The notes under the pieces are model-generated. The model was not told the DNA's origin. It worked only from the letters and a program-made list of their open reading frames with translations, and made no database searches. Shown in pieces: positions 16,568 through 23,662 of a DNA stretch of 28,262 nt. Within the stretch, counting starts at the first letter, position 1. Every line of letters starts with the position of its first letter. Source of the stretch: a virus; the IMG/VR virus record IMGVR_UViG_3300025319_001201, positions 1-28,262 of that record. The stretch is one strand, 5' to 3'. A program made the position numbers and the translations under genes.

Positions 16568-17737
16568 ATGATCAAGAAGGCGTCGTCAGTTCTCGATTTC
16601 GTCAGTATACCAGCGAAAGCCACCCCCTTGATGTACGAGGGCATGGCCGCCAAGGTAGCGGACGCTTATCTCGAGGGTCAGGTTGATCCCAACGTATCGA
16701 TCGCCCTGTTGGCCCGTGGGGCCGGGTTTTCGGCCGAGCAGATCCACCGGGTCGTGGAACTGTCGAACCACCAGATCAACGCCACGATGTCCAAGACGTC
16801 GAGCGACCAGTTGTTCACTTTCCCCGTCGCGACGGTCGAGGGGGTGGTCATGGCCATGGGGCTGGAGGACGAACCGCAGGATCTCGCGAAGCAAGGGTCT
16901 GATCTGTTGGATTTCGGTGCCTACCACCAGCTTCACCTGATTCCCGACTATGTCCAGATCCTCGTGGCCCAGCGGACCGATCGGCCGGTCGAAGTCGTCA
17001 AGACCGCGGAGCTTGAGCCGGAACCCAACCGGTTGATCCAAGAGAACCAACGGGTTGAGAAACTCGCGTCGTTGGCAGGCGAGATCGAGTACCTGGAGGC
17101 CAAGGTGCGGAGTCGTCTCCATGGGGTCAAGGAGGAATGGGGCAAGCTGGCGTCTGAGGAAGATCAGGTCGAATTCCTGGCGGCCGCGATCTGTTGCCTC
17201 GGGGGCCCGGCGGTTGAAAAGCTGGCGGAAGACTATGGTGCTGTAGCCAAGGGTCTGCTCCCACGGTTGGAGCATCTGGACGTCGAGGTAACCTCGGGAC
17301 AGTTGGACCAGGGGCATCCCATTGTCCAGGGGCTGATGGACCTCAACACCTTGGTCCAGGGGTACAGGGCCAAGGAAGCGGAACACCAGAAGCTCGCGGG
17401 GGTCAAGGACATGGCGGCCAAGATCCTGAAGGTCCCGGGGCATACGACTCGTCAGGTTGCCCGTGCTACTGGTAAAGGCGTGGGGCTCGTGGGCGCGACG
17501 GCCCGGGGGGCAGGGGAAGAGTTCCGCCAGATGACCCCCCTGGGGCTACGGAAGGACATTCGATCCGGCGTGGTGCTGGGGACCGCGGTCGAGGGAGCCA
17601 AGAATCTGCTTGAAGGCGGTAAACTTCGCCCTGGGGCCGCGGCGGCCCGGGGGATAAAGCAAGGGATCACGAGTCCATTTCTGGAGCGGTACCAGCGGAT
17701 CAAAGCCTTGCGCGACACTATCGGGAGTATGGCATGA
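16568..17737 (+). CDS. Helical structural-module protein of unknown function (about 389 aa)
   Basis: First gene of the head module. I place the start at ATG 16568, because the GTG at 16559 overlaps the -10 box of the promoter; a 392-residue product from 16559 is the alternative. Residues 1-110 are helical, with two hydrophobic helices (VSIALLARGAGFSAEQIHRV). A coiled-coil-like stretch lies near 155-200 (ENQRVEKLASLAGEIEYLEAKV). The last third is rich in Gly, Ala, Arg and Lys (TRQVARATGKGVGLVGATARG) and basic. No enzymatic motif is visible. Together with the next gene, which it overlaps by ATGA, it may form a head or internal virion component. The basic glycine-rich tail could bind DNA or membrane, but this is speculation. 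Confidence 0.75.
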   Translation: MIKKASSVLDFVSIPAKATPLMYEGMAAKVADAYLEGQVDPNVSIALLARGAGFSAEQIHRVVELSNHQINATMSKTSSDQLFTFPVATVEGVVMAMGLEDEPQDLAKQGSDLLDFGAYHQLHLIPDYVQILVAQRTDRPVEVVKTAELEPEPNRLIQENQRVEKLASLAGEIEYLEAKVRSRLHGVKEEWGKLASEEDQVEFLAAAICCLGGPAVEKLAEDYGAVAKGLLPRLEHLDVEVTSGQLDQGHPIVQGLMDLNTLVQGYRAKEAEHQKLAGVKDMAAKILKVPGHTTRQVARATGKGVGLVGATARGAGEEFRQMTPLGLRKDIRSGVVLGTAVEGAKNLLEGGKLRPGAAAARGIKQGITSPFLERYQRIKALRDTIGSMA

Positions 17738-18114
17738 GCCTGGCGAAACGATCGTCCGAGATGTCGACTGGCGGCCACGTGACCCAAGGGCTCGTGCGCC
17801 TCGGGGTTGCGGCGGCCCTGCCGGCGGCCGCGTTGTTGGCCTGGCGGGCCGGGAAGCCGAGTAAGAAGAAGGGCTTTGCCGCCATGCAGGAGCATGGGGG
17901 TGAGCAGTATAAGAACCTTCCACCCAAAGACAAGAAACTGGCCGAGAAATACTACGAGGGGGTCCTGCGCCATAGCCCCTCGGTAGCCAAGGACCCCATT
18001 GCTTCGTGGAACCTGGTCCACAAGCTGGTCCAGTCGCCCGGCGCCTACAGCCACGAAACCATCAAGACGTTGCGAGACGTCGAGTCCGCGGGTCCCAAGT
18101 TCTTCAGGAAATAA
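17734..18114 (+). CDS. Small protein with one predicted membrane segment (126 aa)
   Basis: The ATG at 17734 overlaps the preceding stop (ATGA). Residues about 18-40 (QGLVRLGVAAALPAAALLAW) form a hydrophobic alanine/leucine-rich segment, followed by a basic flank (RAGKPSKKKG), as in a single membrane-spanning helix with its positive end following. The remainder is soluble and helical (DKKLAEKYYEGVLRHSP). There is no signal peptidase site or recognised domain. Translational coupling to the previous gene suggests the two products act together. A virion-associated membrane protein or a hydrophobic packing helix are both possible. Confidence 0.72.
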   Translation: MSLAKRSSEMSTGGHVTQGLVRLGVAAALPAAALLAWRAGKPSKKKGFAAMQEHGGEQYKNLPPKDKKLAEKYYEGVLRHSPSVAKDPIASWNLVHKLVQSPGAYSHETIKTLRDVESAGPKFFRK

Positions 18115-18117
18115 CCG

Positions 18118-19524
18118 ATGGAATCGTTCGCGGTCGAGGGCAAGGTCTTCGAACCTTGGTGTGTTCGGCCGGATGAGCGGCCGGTCGAGCCGCTGTTTGG
18201 CCACGGGGGCTCGATGGACAAGGTGGCCTCAAGCCTTGCCCACGTGCCCGCGCTCCAGAGCTTCATCAACAAGGCCAAGCCCGAGGAGGGGTGGTACACC
18301 CTGTTGATCCATGCGCTCGGCACCGATGAGGTCTGGGGTCCCAACCGAAAGGCCGATTCGTTCCTGTTGGAAGACCTGGTCCCGATGGACAAGAGCGCCG
18401 CCTGGGGGTTCAAGTCTTTTGAGAAGAAGGCCCAGGGGTACGTGCATCACCGGAACTCACCTGACCGTTGGACTGGCCGGGTCTTGCTCTCGGCTTACAG
18501 CACTCCGATGGGCCGGGTCGAGTTGATCGCCAAGTTTAACCTCCAGAGGCTACGCGACGAGGGGGCTCCCTACTTTGCCGACGCCCTGGAACAAGGAGAG
18601 CTTCCAGCCGTATCGATGGGTACTCGAGTTCCGCACGATTCTTGCTCGATCTGTGGAAACAAGGCCACGAACGTCTTGCAATACTGTGATCATCTCAAGA
18701 ACCACCGGCTTGAAATCCTGCCTGACGGTCGTCGAGTCAGGATGTTCAACAAGTATCCGGTGTTCCACGACATCTCCTTGGTCTCCAGTCCAGCGGATCG
18801 TGCCGCCAGGGTTTTGATGAAAGTGGCGGAGGAACTCCCTGAATTGAAAGTAGCCGACATCATGAAGCAGATCCCCATGACCCCCATGGGTGGGCTCCGG
18901 GTGTTGAGAAAAGGGGAATACGCCGCGACCCTCCGGACAGACCAAGACCCTGATCTATCCTTGCGAAAGCTCATGAAGGCGGCGTCCAACCCGTTGGTCA
19001 ACGTGTTCTCGGCCCTCACGGGCCTGGGGATTCTGTTGCGACCCCATGAGTTCGCAGCCCTTCAGTTTGCCCGGGAGGGTAAGGCGGCCGCCGCCTCGAT
19101 GGCCATGGAGTCACGTTCCACCTTTCCTATCTATGACGTGGTGGCCGAGATGCCATGGCCTTTCGTACCCTTGGGTCCCGGGGATTGGCTCGACGACGTT
19201 GGTGGCCGATCCATCTATATCCCGGCGTTCTCCAACCGGCTGGATCGGCCTGGCGGCATGGTGAAACGGGCATCTGGCGGTAGCCAGGGGATCCCGGAAT
19301 CTATCCACTATGGGTATGGAGCCTACCGCAAGACCGCGGAGCAGTATCTACTGGATGGCACGGCAGCCCGATGGGTCCACCGGGATGCCGGAACCTTGAC
19401 GCGGGTACTGGGTCGTGATATACCGTTGGTAACGAAGGCAGCGCAAGTGGATCAGCCACGGGACGTTTTCGAGGCATTGGTTCGCGGGGGTTACCTTCCA
19501 ACATTAACCGTTTTGCAGGAGTAA
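18118..19524 (+). CDS. Prohead (head maturation) protease with long C-terminal extension
   Basis: Probable capsid maturation protease, which cleaves scaffold and capsid proteins inside the prohead. The N-terminal half (about residues 50-245) has the expected core: a strand-rich segment with ALGTDEVWGPNRKADSF, YVHHRNSPDRWTGRVLLSAY with candidate catalytic His 110/111, then MGRVELIAKF, and ELPAVSMGTRV with candidate nucleophile Ser166. Next come a CSIC...YCDHLK zinc-like cluster (C176, C179, C190, H192) and DISLVSSPADRAARVLMKV. This order matches large-phage prohead proteases with the SMG and CDHLK motifs. Residues 245-468 are an extension of unknown function that could hold a self-cleaved or scaffold-like part. 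The ATG at 18118 follows AGGA. Its position before the capsid genes supports the call. Confidence 0.75.
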   Translation: MESFAVEGKVFEPWCVRPDERPVEPLFGHGGSMDKVASSLAHVPALQSFINKAKPEEGWYTLLIHALGTDEVWGPNRKADSFLLEDLVPMDKSAAWGFKSFEKKAQGYVHHRNSPDRWTGRVLLSAYSTPMGRVELIAKFNLQRLRDEGAPYFADALEQGELPAVSMGTRVPHDSCSICGNKATNVLQYCDHLKNHRLEILPDGRRVRMFNKYPVFHDISLVSSPADRAARVLMKVAEELPELKVADIMKQIPMTPMGGLRVLRKGEYAATLRTDQDPDLSLRKLMKAASNPLVNVFSALTGLGILLRPHEFAALQFAREGKAAAASMAMESRSTFPIYDVVAEMPWPFVPLGPGDWLDDVGGRSIYIPAFSNRLDRPGGMVKRASGGSQGIPESIHYGYGAYRKTAEQYLLDGTAARWVHRDAGTLTRVLGRDIPLVTKAAQVDQPRDVFEALVRGGYLPTLTVLQE

Positions 19525-19529
19525 GGACG

Positions 19530-19880
19530 ATGAACGACTACATTTTTGAGATCTATGGAGCCCACAACGACGCCACGTTCGAAGGCCTCATGAAGGCCGC
19601 GGAGGACATCCGCGAGGAGTACGGTGAGGAAGGGGTCGCGGTGGTGGAGCAGATCCTCGACGAAACGCCCGCAGGCGATATCTTCGACGAGGAAATGGAA
19701 GCCCAGAAGACAGCCTCGGAGGACGAGGACTTCTCGGCCCAGCTGGTCGAAGCCGACGCCCAGGGTCGAGTCATCGCCCACGCGATCATCAGCGAGCTGA
19801 GCCGTTACGAGAAGACCGCGGAAGCGGCTCGTCAGTACCTCGTGGGGCGTTTCCAGGAAGTGATCGGAAAGGCGGCCTAA
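19530..19880 (+). CDS. Small acidic protein in the head module (116 aa)
   Basis: It starts at ATG 19530 behind a strong AGGAGTAAGGA ribosome site and lies six bases after the protease gene. The product is very acidic and helical (AAEDIREEYGEEGVAVVEQI; DIFDEEMEAQKTASEDEDF), with no cysteines or recognisable motif. Acidic helical proteins between protease and major capsid are often scaffold or core components, and that is a reasonable guess here from charge and place. I see no sequence signature that settles it. Confidence 0.75.
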   Translation: MNDYIFEIYGAHNDATFEGLMKAAEDIREEYGEEGVAVVEQILDETPAGDIFDEEMEAQKTASEDEDFSAQLVEADAQGRVIAHAIISELSRYEKTAEAARQYLVGRFQEVIGKAA

Positions 19881-19881
19881 C

Positions 19882-20253
19882 GTGCCGGCCTTCGAAGACA
19901 TCCTGAAGGGTATGGCCGGGCAGCGTGGAGCTGACGGTACTCCCGAGCCCTCGGGCCAAGGCCAAGAGGTCGAGTTCGATGTCGCGGGATTCGTCCAAGA
20001 GCTCGGCAAGACCGCGGAGCTCTTGGACAAGGTGGCGGAGAAGCTCCCCACGACCCCCGCGATGGCGGCGGCGAACCTCCGGATGCTCAACAGCCCCCTG
20101 GGGTTCAATCGCCAGGATGTCCACGACCAGGCCCGCGAGTTCGTCGGCCAGGTGCTCCCCCAGGCCAAGGGATCGCTCCAAATCCCCAGGTCCATCGGGA
20201 AGGTGGCGTCCGGGCCGGGCCGAGGGGTATTGGCTGGCCTGATGCGTTCCTGA
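19882..20253 (+). CDS. Small head-module protein (123 aa), function unknown
   Basis: GTG start at 19882, one base after the preceding stop. The product has a Gly/Pro/Gln-rich N-terminal third (GQRGADGTPEPSGQGQEVEF), a helical middle (FVQELGKTAELLDKVAEKL) and a flexible, basic C-terminus. No family is recognised. It is the last gene before a terminator, so it closes the transcription unit that begins at the promoter upstream of 16568. Given its neighbours, an internal or scaffold-related role is possible. Confidence 0.72.
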   Translation: MPAFEDILKGMAGQRGADGTPEPSGQGQEVEFDVAGFVQELGKTAELLDKVAEKLPTTPAMAAANLRMLNSPLGFNRQDVHDQAREFVGQVLPQAKGSLQIPRSIGKVASGPGRGVLAGLMRS

Positions 20254-20273
20254 ACTTCTGCTGCAATCGTTCC

Positions 20274-20299
20274 GAAGGGCCGGGTAATTCCGGCCTTTC
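20274..20299 (+). terminator. Hairpin terminator after the small head genes
   Basis: A 10-base-pair stem (GAAGGGCCGG with CCGGCCTTTC, one G-T pair) encloses a six-base loop. The tail is only weakly T-rich (GCATTTGTATTG), so termination may be partial. A promoter begins immediately behind it. Confidence 0.65.
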
Positions 20300-20303
20300 G
20301 CAT

Positions 20304-20333
20304 TTGTATTGTTGGGCCGCGATGGTGTAGAAC
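20304..20333 (+). promoter_or_regulatory. Sigma-70-like promoter for the capsid operon
   Basis: TTGTAT (20304-20309), an 18-bp spacer and TAGAAC (20328-20333), with TG directly before the -10 box. The -35 region and following bases (TTGTATTGT) are identical to the promoter before the tail sheath at 26953. The predicted start is near 20340, giving a leader of about 119 bases before ATG 20459. Confidence 0.5.
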
Positions 20334-20339
20334 AAAGGT

Positions 20340-20458
20340 AAGCACTTCGTCGCCGAGTCCTTTCAAGGACGTGGAGGCGGTGAACCAGTTGATCCTAGGG
20401 CATGGTGCCCGTGGAGGATCTGCCGTGCCACAACAACGAGACCATAAGGATGATCGAC
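20340..20458 (+). promoter_or_regulatory. Structured untranslated leader of the capsid operon
   Basis: I see no gene in this stretch. It contains two perfect short inverted repeats: GTCCTT-TC-AAGGAC (20357-20370), itself flanked by CGCC and GGCG, and GGGCA-TGG-TGCCC (20398-20410). AAGG at 20446-20449 stands nine bases before ATG 20459. The leader may affect message stability or translation of the capsid genes. No known riboswitch class is recognised. Confidence 0.35.
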
Positions 20459-20803
20459 ATGGACAAGCTGAATATGGAAGAAGTTCGAGGGCTACTCAAG
20501 GTAGCGGGGGAACAGCTCCGGGTATCCCAAGAGGTCATTGGCCAATTGGCTGCCCAGAACGAAGACCTCGCCCACCAGGTGGCGGCCCGGGACCTGACCA
20601 TCAAGCTGGCGTCGGCCGGCCGGCTCCCCATGGGCGAGATGCCCGAAAAGGTCGCGGAGTTGGAACAGAAGAGTGACCAGGACCTCCAGCTCGAGCAGAA
20701 GCTCGCGGACATGCAGGAGGATCGTGGCCACACGCTCCATCGTCAACCAGGAGCCCAGGGCCAAGATCACGGGACCGGGCTCATGAGCTTCTTACAAAGC
20801 TAA
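20459..20803 (+). CDS. Coiled-coil head protein, possibly frameshifted near its 3' end
   Basis: I choose ATG 20459 because AAGG stands nine bases upstream; ATGs at 20402 and 20450 are in frame but have poor sites. The product (114 residues) is a charged helix with heptad-like spacing (LKVAGEQLRVSQEVIGQLAA; KVAELEQKSDQDLQLEQKLA), as expected of a coiled coil, perhaps a scaffold or core component. After codon 87 the reading changes character: the annotated frame becomes His/Gln/Gly-rich with poor third-position GC. The +1 frame from about 20721 gives IVATRSIVNQEPRAKITG and a TGA at 20784-20786, with codon use typical of this genome. A frameshift near 20718 is therefore suspected. Confidence 0.65.
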   Translation: MDKLNMEEVRGLLKVAGEQLRVSQEVIGQLAAQNEDLAHQVAARDLTIKLASAGRLPMGEMPEKVAELEQKSDQDLQLEQKLADMQEDRGHTLHRQPGAQGQDHGTGLMSFLQS

Positions 20804-20825
20804 TCAACAAAAAAGGAGACGAATC

Positions 20826-21392
20826 ATGAGATTCGGAATGTTCACAATCGTGGAGCCCGGCCTGACGTACTCTCAGCGGCTCTCGTTTCCAGCGGACGCG
20901 GGGCTTTCGCTCGATCCCCTGAACACGGGATGCCCGATCGAAGGGGAATGGTTGGGACTCAATGTTTCCCAGGCGCTGTTCCGTGCCGACGCCACCCAGA
21001 TCCAGACGCTTTCGATTGCCTATCCCCTGCTGGTCGACAAGGGCCGGATGGATGTGCAGTCGGGTCGTCGCCTCACGGTGCTGGCGCACAAGGGCGCCAC
21101 GTGCCAGACCTCGGTCTTCGCGACCAAGGATGGGGCCGACGGGGCCATCACGTATGCGGCAGGTGACCTCTTGACCCTGTGCCGCTACATCGAGGACGCG
21201 GCCCAGGTGATCCACAGGATCGGGGTTTGCCCCTTGGTCCCGGCCGATACGGACGGTGGCACTGTCGATGGCGCGATCGTCCAGGCCAACCTGACGGGTG
21301 ATGCTGGGGCGAATCCGCTGCGTGTCGCCAGGGTCGTGCGGCCTCCGTACACCCAGGACCGCCGCAGCGTCATGGACATCGAAATCCTGTAA
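20826..21392 (+). CDS. Probable capsid decoration/stabilising protein (188 aa)
   Basis: It starts at ATG 20826 with GGAG at 20815-20818, a seven-base spacing that predicts strong translation. The protein is beta-rich, with many Gly, Val and Thr residues (FGMFTIVEPGLTYSQRLSF; GRRLTVLAHKGATCQTSVFA), and has no signal peptide or enzymatic motif. A small beta-rich protein made at high level directly before the major capsid gene is the usual position of a head decoration or capsid-stabilising protein. That role is inferred from location, size and ribosome site. A head-fibre or minor capsid protein is the alternative. Confidence 0.7.
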   Translation: MRFGMFTIVEPGLTYSQRLSFPADAGLSLDPLNTGCPIEGEWLGLNVSQALFRADATQIQTLSIAYPLLVDKGRMDVQSGRRLTVLAHKGATCQTSVFATKDGADGAITYAAGDLLTLCRYIEDAAQVIHRIGVCPLVPADTDGGTVDGAIVQANLTGDAGANPLRVARVVRPPYTQDRRSVMDIEIL

Positions 21393-21419
21393 ACAAGACG
21401 ACACAAGGAGATAAATCAA

Positions 21420-22514
21420 ATGGACTGGAGAAATCTCGACGGAATCCCGCCGGTCGTCTATAACCAGAACTTCTTGCAGAAGCTGGGACAGGACGCCGGT
21501 CAAGTAACCCGGGTGGGCGACAACTTCGTGGCCGATCGCCTGCGTGAAGACATGGTGTTCAACACCATTGTCCCGCAGAAGCCGATCCGCCCCGAGGAGT
21601 GTCAGGTCAACCTGGAGAACGACACGATGTACTACATCGTGAACCTCGACACCAACGCGGCCGCCGCGATCACGGACTTCCGTGGACCGGGTCGTGGCCA
21701 GATCATCCGGGCGCCCCGCGTCCCGATGTCTTTCCACATGCTCAAGTCCCGGGAGTTCGAAATCGCGGAGCAGGAGCTGTTGGTGTACAACTACCCCATC
21801 ATGCAGATGGTGTACGACTACGCCATCAAGGCGATCGGGGATCAGCATGACCTCTACATGCTCCAGAACGTCAAGCGGGCCATCGACTTCGTCGACGCCA
21901 ACGCGGCGTACAAGGCGGTGTTCGGCGGCGGGAGCGTGTTTGGAGTCTCGGCCACTGGGGGCGCCCTGACGGCGGGCATCATCAACCCGCTCAACAGCCT
22001 GTCCCTGACCCGCGCGAAGCAGAACCAGTCGAACCGGATCAAGCCTTCCAAGGTCATGATCACGCAGTTCGACTACAACACGTTGGACTCGTTGCAAGCG
22101 CTCGAACAGGGCGACCAGCTGCGTGGCCAAGTGTTCCGCGAGGGCTATCGTGTGCCCATGTGGACGGGCGTCGCGACCGTCGTGACGACCAAGCAGGACG
22201 TGTTCAAACCCGGGAACCTCTGGCTGTTCGCAGACGAGAAGTTCCTCGGGAAGAACGGGGTACTCGACTACGGGGGCGCACCGTACAAGCTATTCATTGA
22301 CCGGCGCAGCAACATCGTGACGTTCCACGTGTACTCGAACTTCGGGGCCGTGATCGCGAACGTCGGGTCTGCCGTGCAGCTCAAGATGTACGACGCGGCC
22401 TACGAGGCAGCGAACCCGAAGCAGAACCCGCTCAACATCGTGGACGACGACCTGTTCCAACAGCGCAATCTGGCGGAGCAAGGTGGTCGTTTTCCTCAAG
22501 TTCGTTCCTTCTGA
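21420..22514 (+). CDS. Major capsid protein, HK97-fold type
   Basis: The main shell protein of the head, 364 residues. The ATG at 21420 follows AAGGAG (21405-21410), the strongest ribosome site in the window, and a terminator follows the gene, both typical of a highly expressed capsid gene. Residues about 40-110 fit the extended arm and E-loop region (RLREDMVFNTIVPQKPIRP; FRGPGRGQIIRAPRVPMSFH), followed by a long spine-like helix (EIAEQELLVYNYPIMQMVYD). The middle (SNRIKPSKVMITQFDYNTLD) and end (NIVTFHVYSNFGAVIAN) fit the A-domain core. There is no N-terminal delta domain. The order decoration protein, capsid protein, neck genes supports the assignment, though the fold itself is judged by eye. 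Confidence 0.8.
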   Translation: MDWRNLDGIPPVVYNQNFLQKLGQDAGQVTRVGDNFVADRLREDMVFNTIVPQKPIRPEECQVNLENDTMYYIVNLDTNAAAAITDFRGPGRGQIIRAPRVPMSFHMLKSREFEIAEQELLVYNYPIMQMVYDYAIKAIGDQHDLYMLQNVKRAIDFVDANAAYKAVFGGGSVFGVSATGGALTAGIINPLNSLSLTRAKQNQSNRIKPSKVMITQFDYNTLDSLQALEQGDQLRGQVFREGYRVPMWTGVATVVTTKQDVFKPGNLWLFADEKFLGKNGVLDYGGAPYKLFIDRRSNIVTFHVYSNFGAVIANVGSAVQLKMYDAAYEAANPKQNPLNIVDDDLFQQRNLAEQGGRFPQVRSF

Positions 22515-22533
22515 AGGAAGGGCGAAATACGAA

Positions 22534-22563
22534 AGGGCCGTGCGAAAGCGCGGCTCTTTTTTT
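22534..22563 (+). terminator. Strong Rho-independent terminator after the capsid gene
   Basis: A 10-base-pair stem (AGGGCCGTGC with GCGCGGCTCT, including two G-T pairs) is closed by a GAAA tetraloop and followed by an uninterrupted run of seven Ts. It is the clearest terminator in the window and ends the capsid operon just before the HNH endonuclease gene. Confidence 0.9.
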
Positions 22564-22571
22564 GTCTTGAG

Positions 22572-22600
22572 TTGAGTATTGTGTGAAACTGTTGTAAACT
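22572..22600 (+). promoter_or_regulatory. Promoter candidate for the HNH gene
   Basis: TTGAGT (22572-22577), a 17-bp spacer and TAAACT (22595-22600), with TG directly before the -10 box. Only five bases (TACTC) separate it from ATG 22606, so the message would have almost no leader. It gives the HNH gene expression independent of the capsid terminator. Confidence 0.5.
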
Positions 22601-22605
22601 TACTC

Positions 22606-23604
22606 ATGCCATACAAAGATCCAGCGAAAGAACGAGAGCGAAGCCGACTGAAGTACTACAGACGTAAGGCCATAGTCAAACCGGCAACCGAGTGCTCGGT
22701 TCAGGATTGCCACAGACCGCACGAGGAAGGTAAGGTCAAGTGTTCAAAGCATTTGGCATATATGCGTGGGTACAAGGCCACAAATAGAATACCCACAGAA
22801 TCAAAGAAAGCTAAGGGGCTTTGCATTGGATCTGACTGCACGAAATTGTCTGAGCCAGGGTTTTCCAGGTGTGCCACCTGTAGGGCTCGTGCCAAAGACT
22901 GGGAGGACAGAAATCTGTCTAAGGTTCGAGAGAAGCATGGAGAAATGCGTCACAAAGTAAAGACTGAAGTGTTTATGGCTTACGGTGGTCGATGCTTATG
23001 CTGCGGTGAGCACAGGGAAGATCTGTTGACTTTGGATCATATAGGTGGATATAGGGATGGCCCGAGGGGTGGAGATGCCCTACGGGCGTGGGCAAAACGT
23101 AACGGTTATCCGGTCACCTTAAGGCTTCTTTGTATGAATTGTAATTTTGCTCTTGGGCACCGGAATCGTTGTCCGCACGGTCTTGAGGACTATGGAGTGA
23201 GGGTGGGGCGACCACCTGAGACTGTGTACTCATCGGTGGGTGAGGAGCATAAAGTTCGAGAGCGTAGGCGCAATGGCTATGTGAAGCTCAAGCTCCAGAT
23301 ACTCAACGCCTATGGTGGTCAGAAATGTGCCTGCTGCGGTACCGAGCACCTCGATTTCCTCAGCATCGATCACATAGATAACAACGGGGCGGCCCACCGG
23401 CTGGAAATCACGGGGAGTAAGACGGATGGTCGAAACTTTTACATCTGGCTCCGAAAGAATCACTTCCCCCCTGGGTACCAGGTGCTCTGCCATAGCTGCA
23501 ATCTGGCACGAAATCGCTTCGGTCAATGTCCCCATGAGCGCGAGCGCCTTGCGGCAGCCCCGGGGCCTACGGTCGAGGTGGAGCCTGGGGCCAACCTGGG
23601 TTGA
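22606..23604 (+). CDS. Tandem-HNH homing-type endonuclease with N-terminal zinc modules
   Basis: Probable free-standing DNA endonuclease, 332 residues. I choose ATG 22606; the TTG at 22579 lies upstream of the -10 box. The chain holds two N-terminal Cys clusters (C30, C35, C46, H49 and C73, C78, C89, C92), then two complete HNH units. Unit 1 (125-191) has CLCCG, LDH (D144, H145), CMNCN and CPH. Unit 2 (233-311) has CACCG, IDH (D255, H256), CHSCN and CPH. Each unit has the paired CxxC knuckles that hold zinc and the His expected to activate water. The 5' part of the gene is visibly more A/T-rich than the phage average, while unit 2 is closer to it. Its own promoter and the terminator before it mark it as an accessory insertion between capsid and neck genes. 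Confidence 0.88.
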   Translation: MPYKDPAKERERSRLKYYRRKAIVKPATECSVQDCHRPHEEGKVKCSKHLAYMRGYKATNRIPTESKKAKGLCIGSDCTKLSEPGFSRCATCRARAKDWEDRNLSKVREKHGEMRHKVKTEVFMAYGGRCLCCGEHREDLLTLDHIGGYRDGPRGGDALRAWAKRNGYPVTLRLLCMNCNFALGHRNRCPHGLEDYGVRVGRPPETVYSSVGEEHKVRERRRNGYVKLKLQILNAYGGQKCACCGTEHLDFLSIDHIDNNGAAHRLEITGSKTDGRNFYIWLRKNHFPPGYQVLCHSCNLARNRFGQCPHERERLAAAPGPTVEVEPGANLG

Positions 23605-23626
23605 ACCTGGGGTCAGGCTGGCCCGG

Positions 23627-23656
23627 TTGTCCCAAAGGCCACAACTTTGGTATAGT
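23627..23656 (+). promoter_or_regulatory. Sigma-70-like extended -10 promoter, leaderless type
   Basis: TTGTCC (23627-23632), an 18-bp spacer and TATAGT (23651-23656), with a perfect extended element TGG before it. GGAGTC separates the box from ATG 23663, putting the expected first transcribed base on the A of ATG. It is the best of the leaderless-type promoters seen here. Confidence 0.7.
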
Positions 23657-23662
23657 GGAGTC

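Noticed and set aside
20781-22130. Minus-strand open frame of 449 codons opposite the decoration and capsid genes
   Set aside because: It mirrors the GC-rich third positions of the plus-strand genes. The plus-strand genes have strong ribosome sites and recognisable products; the minus frame has neither.
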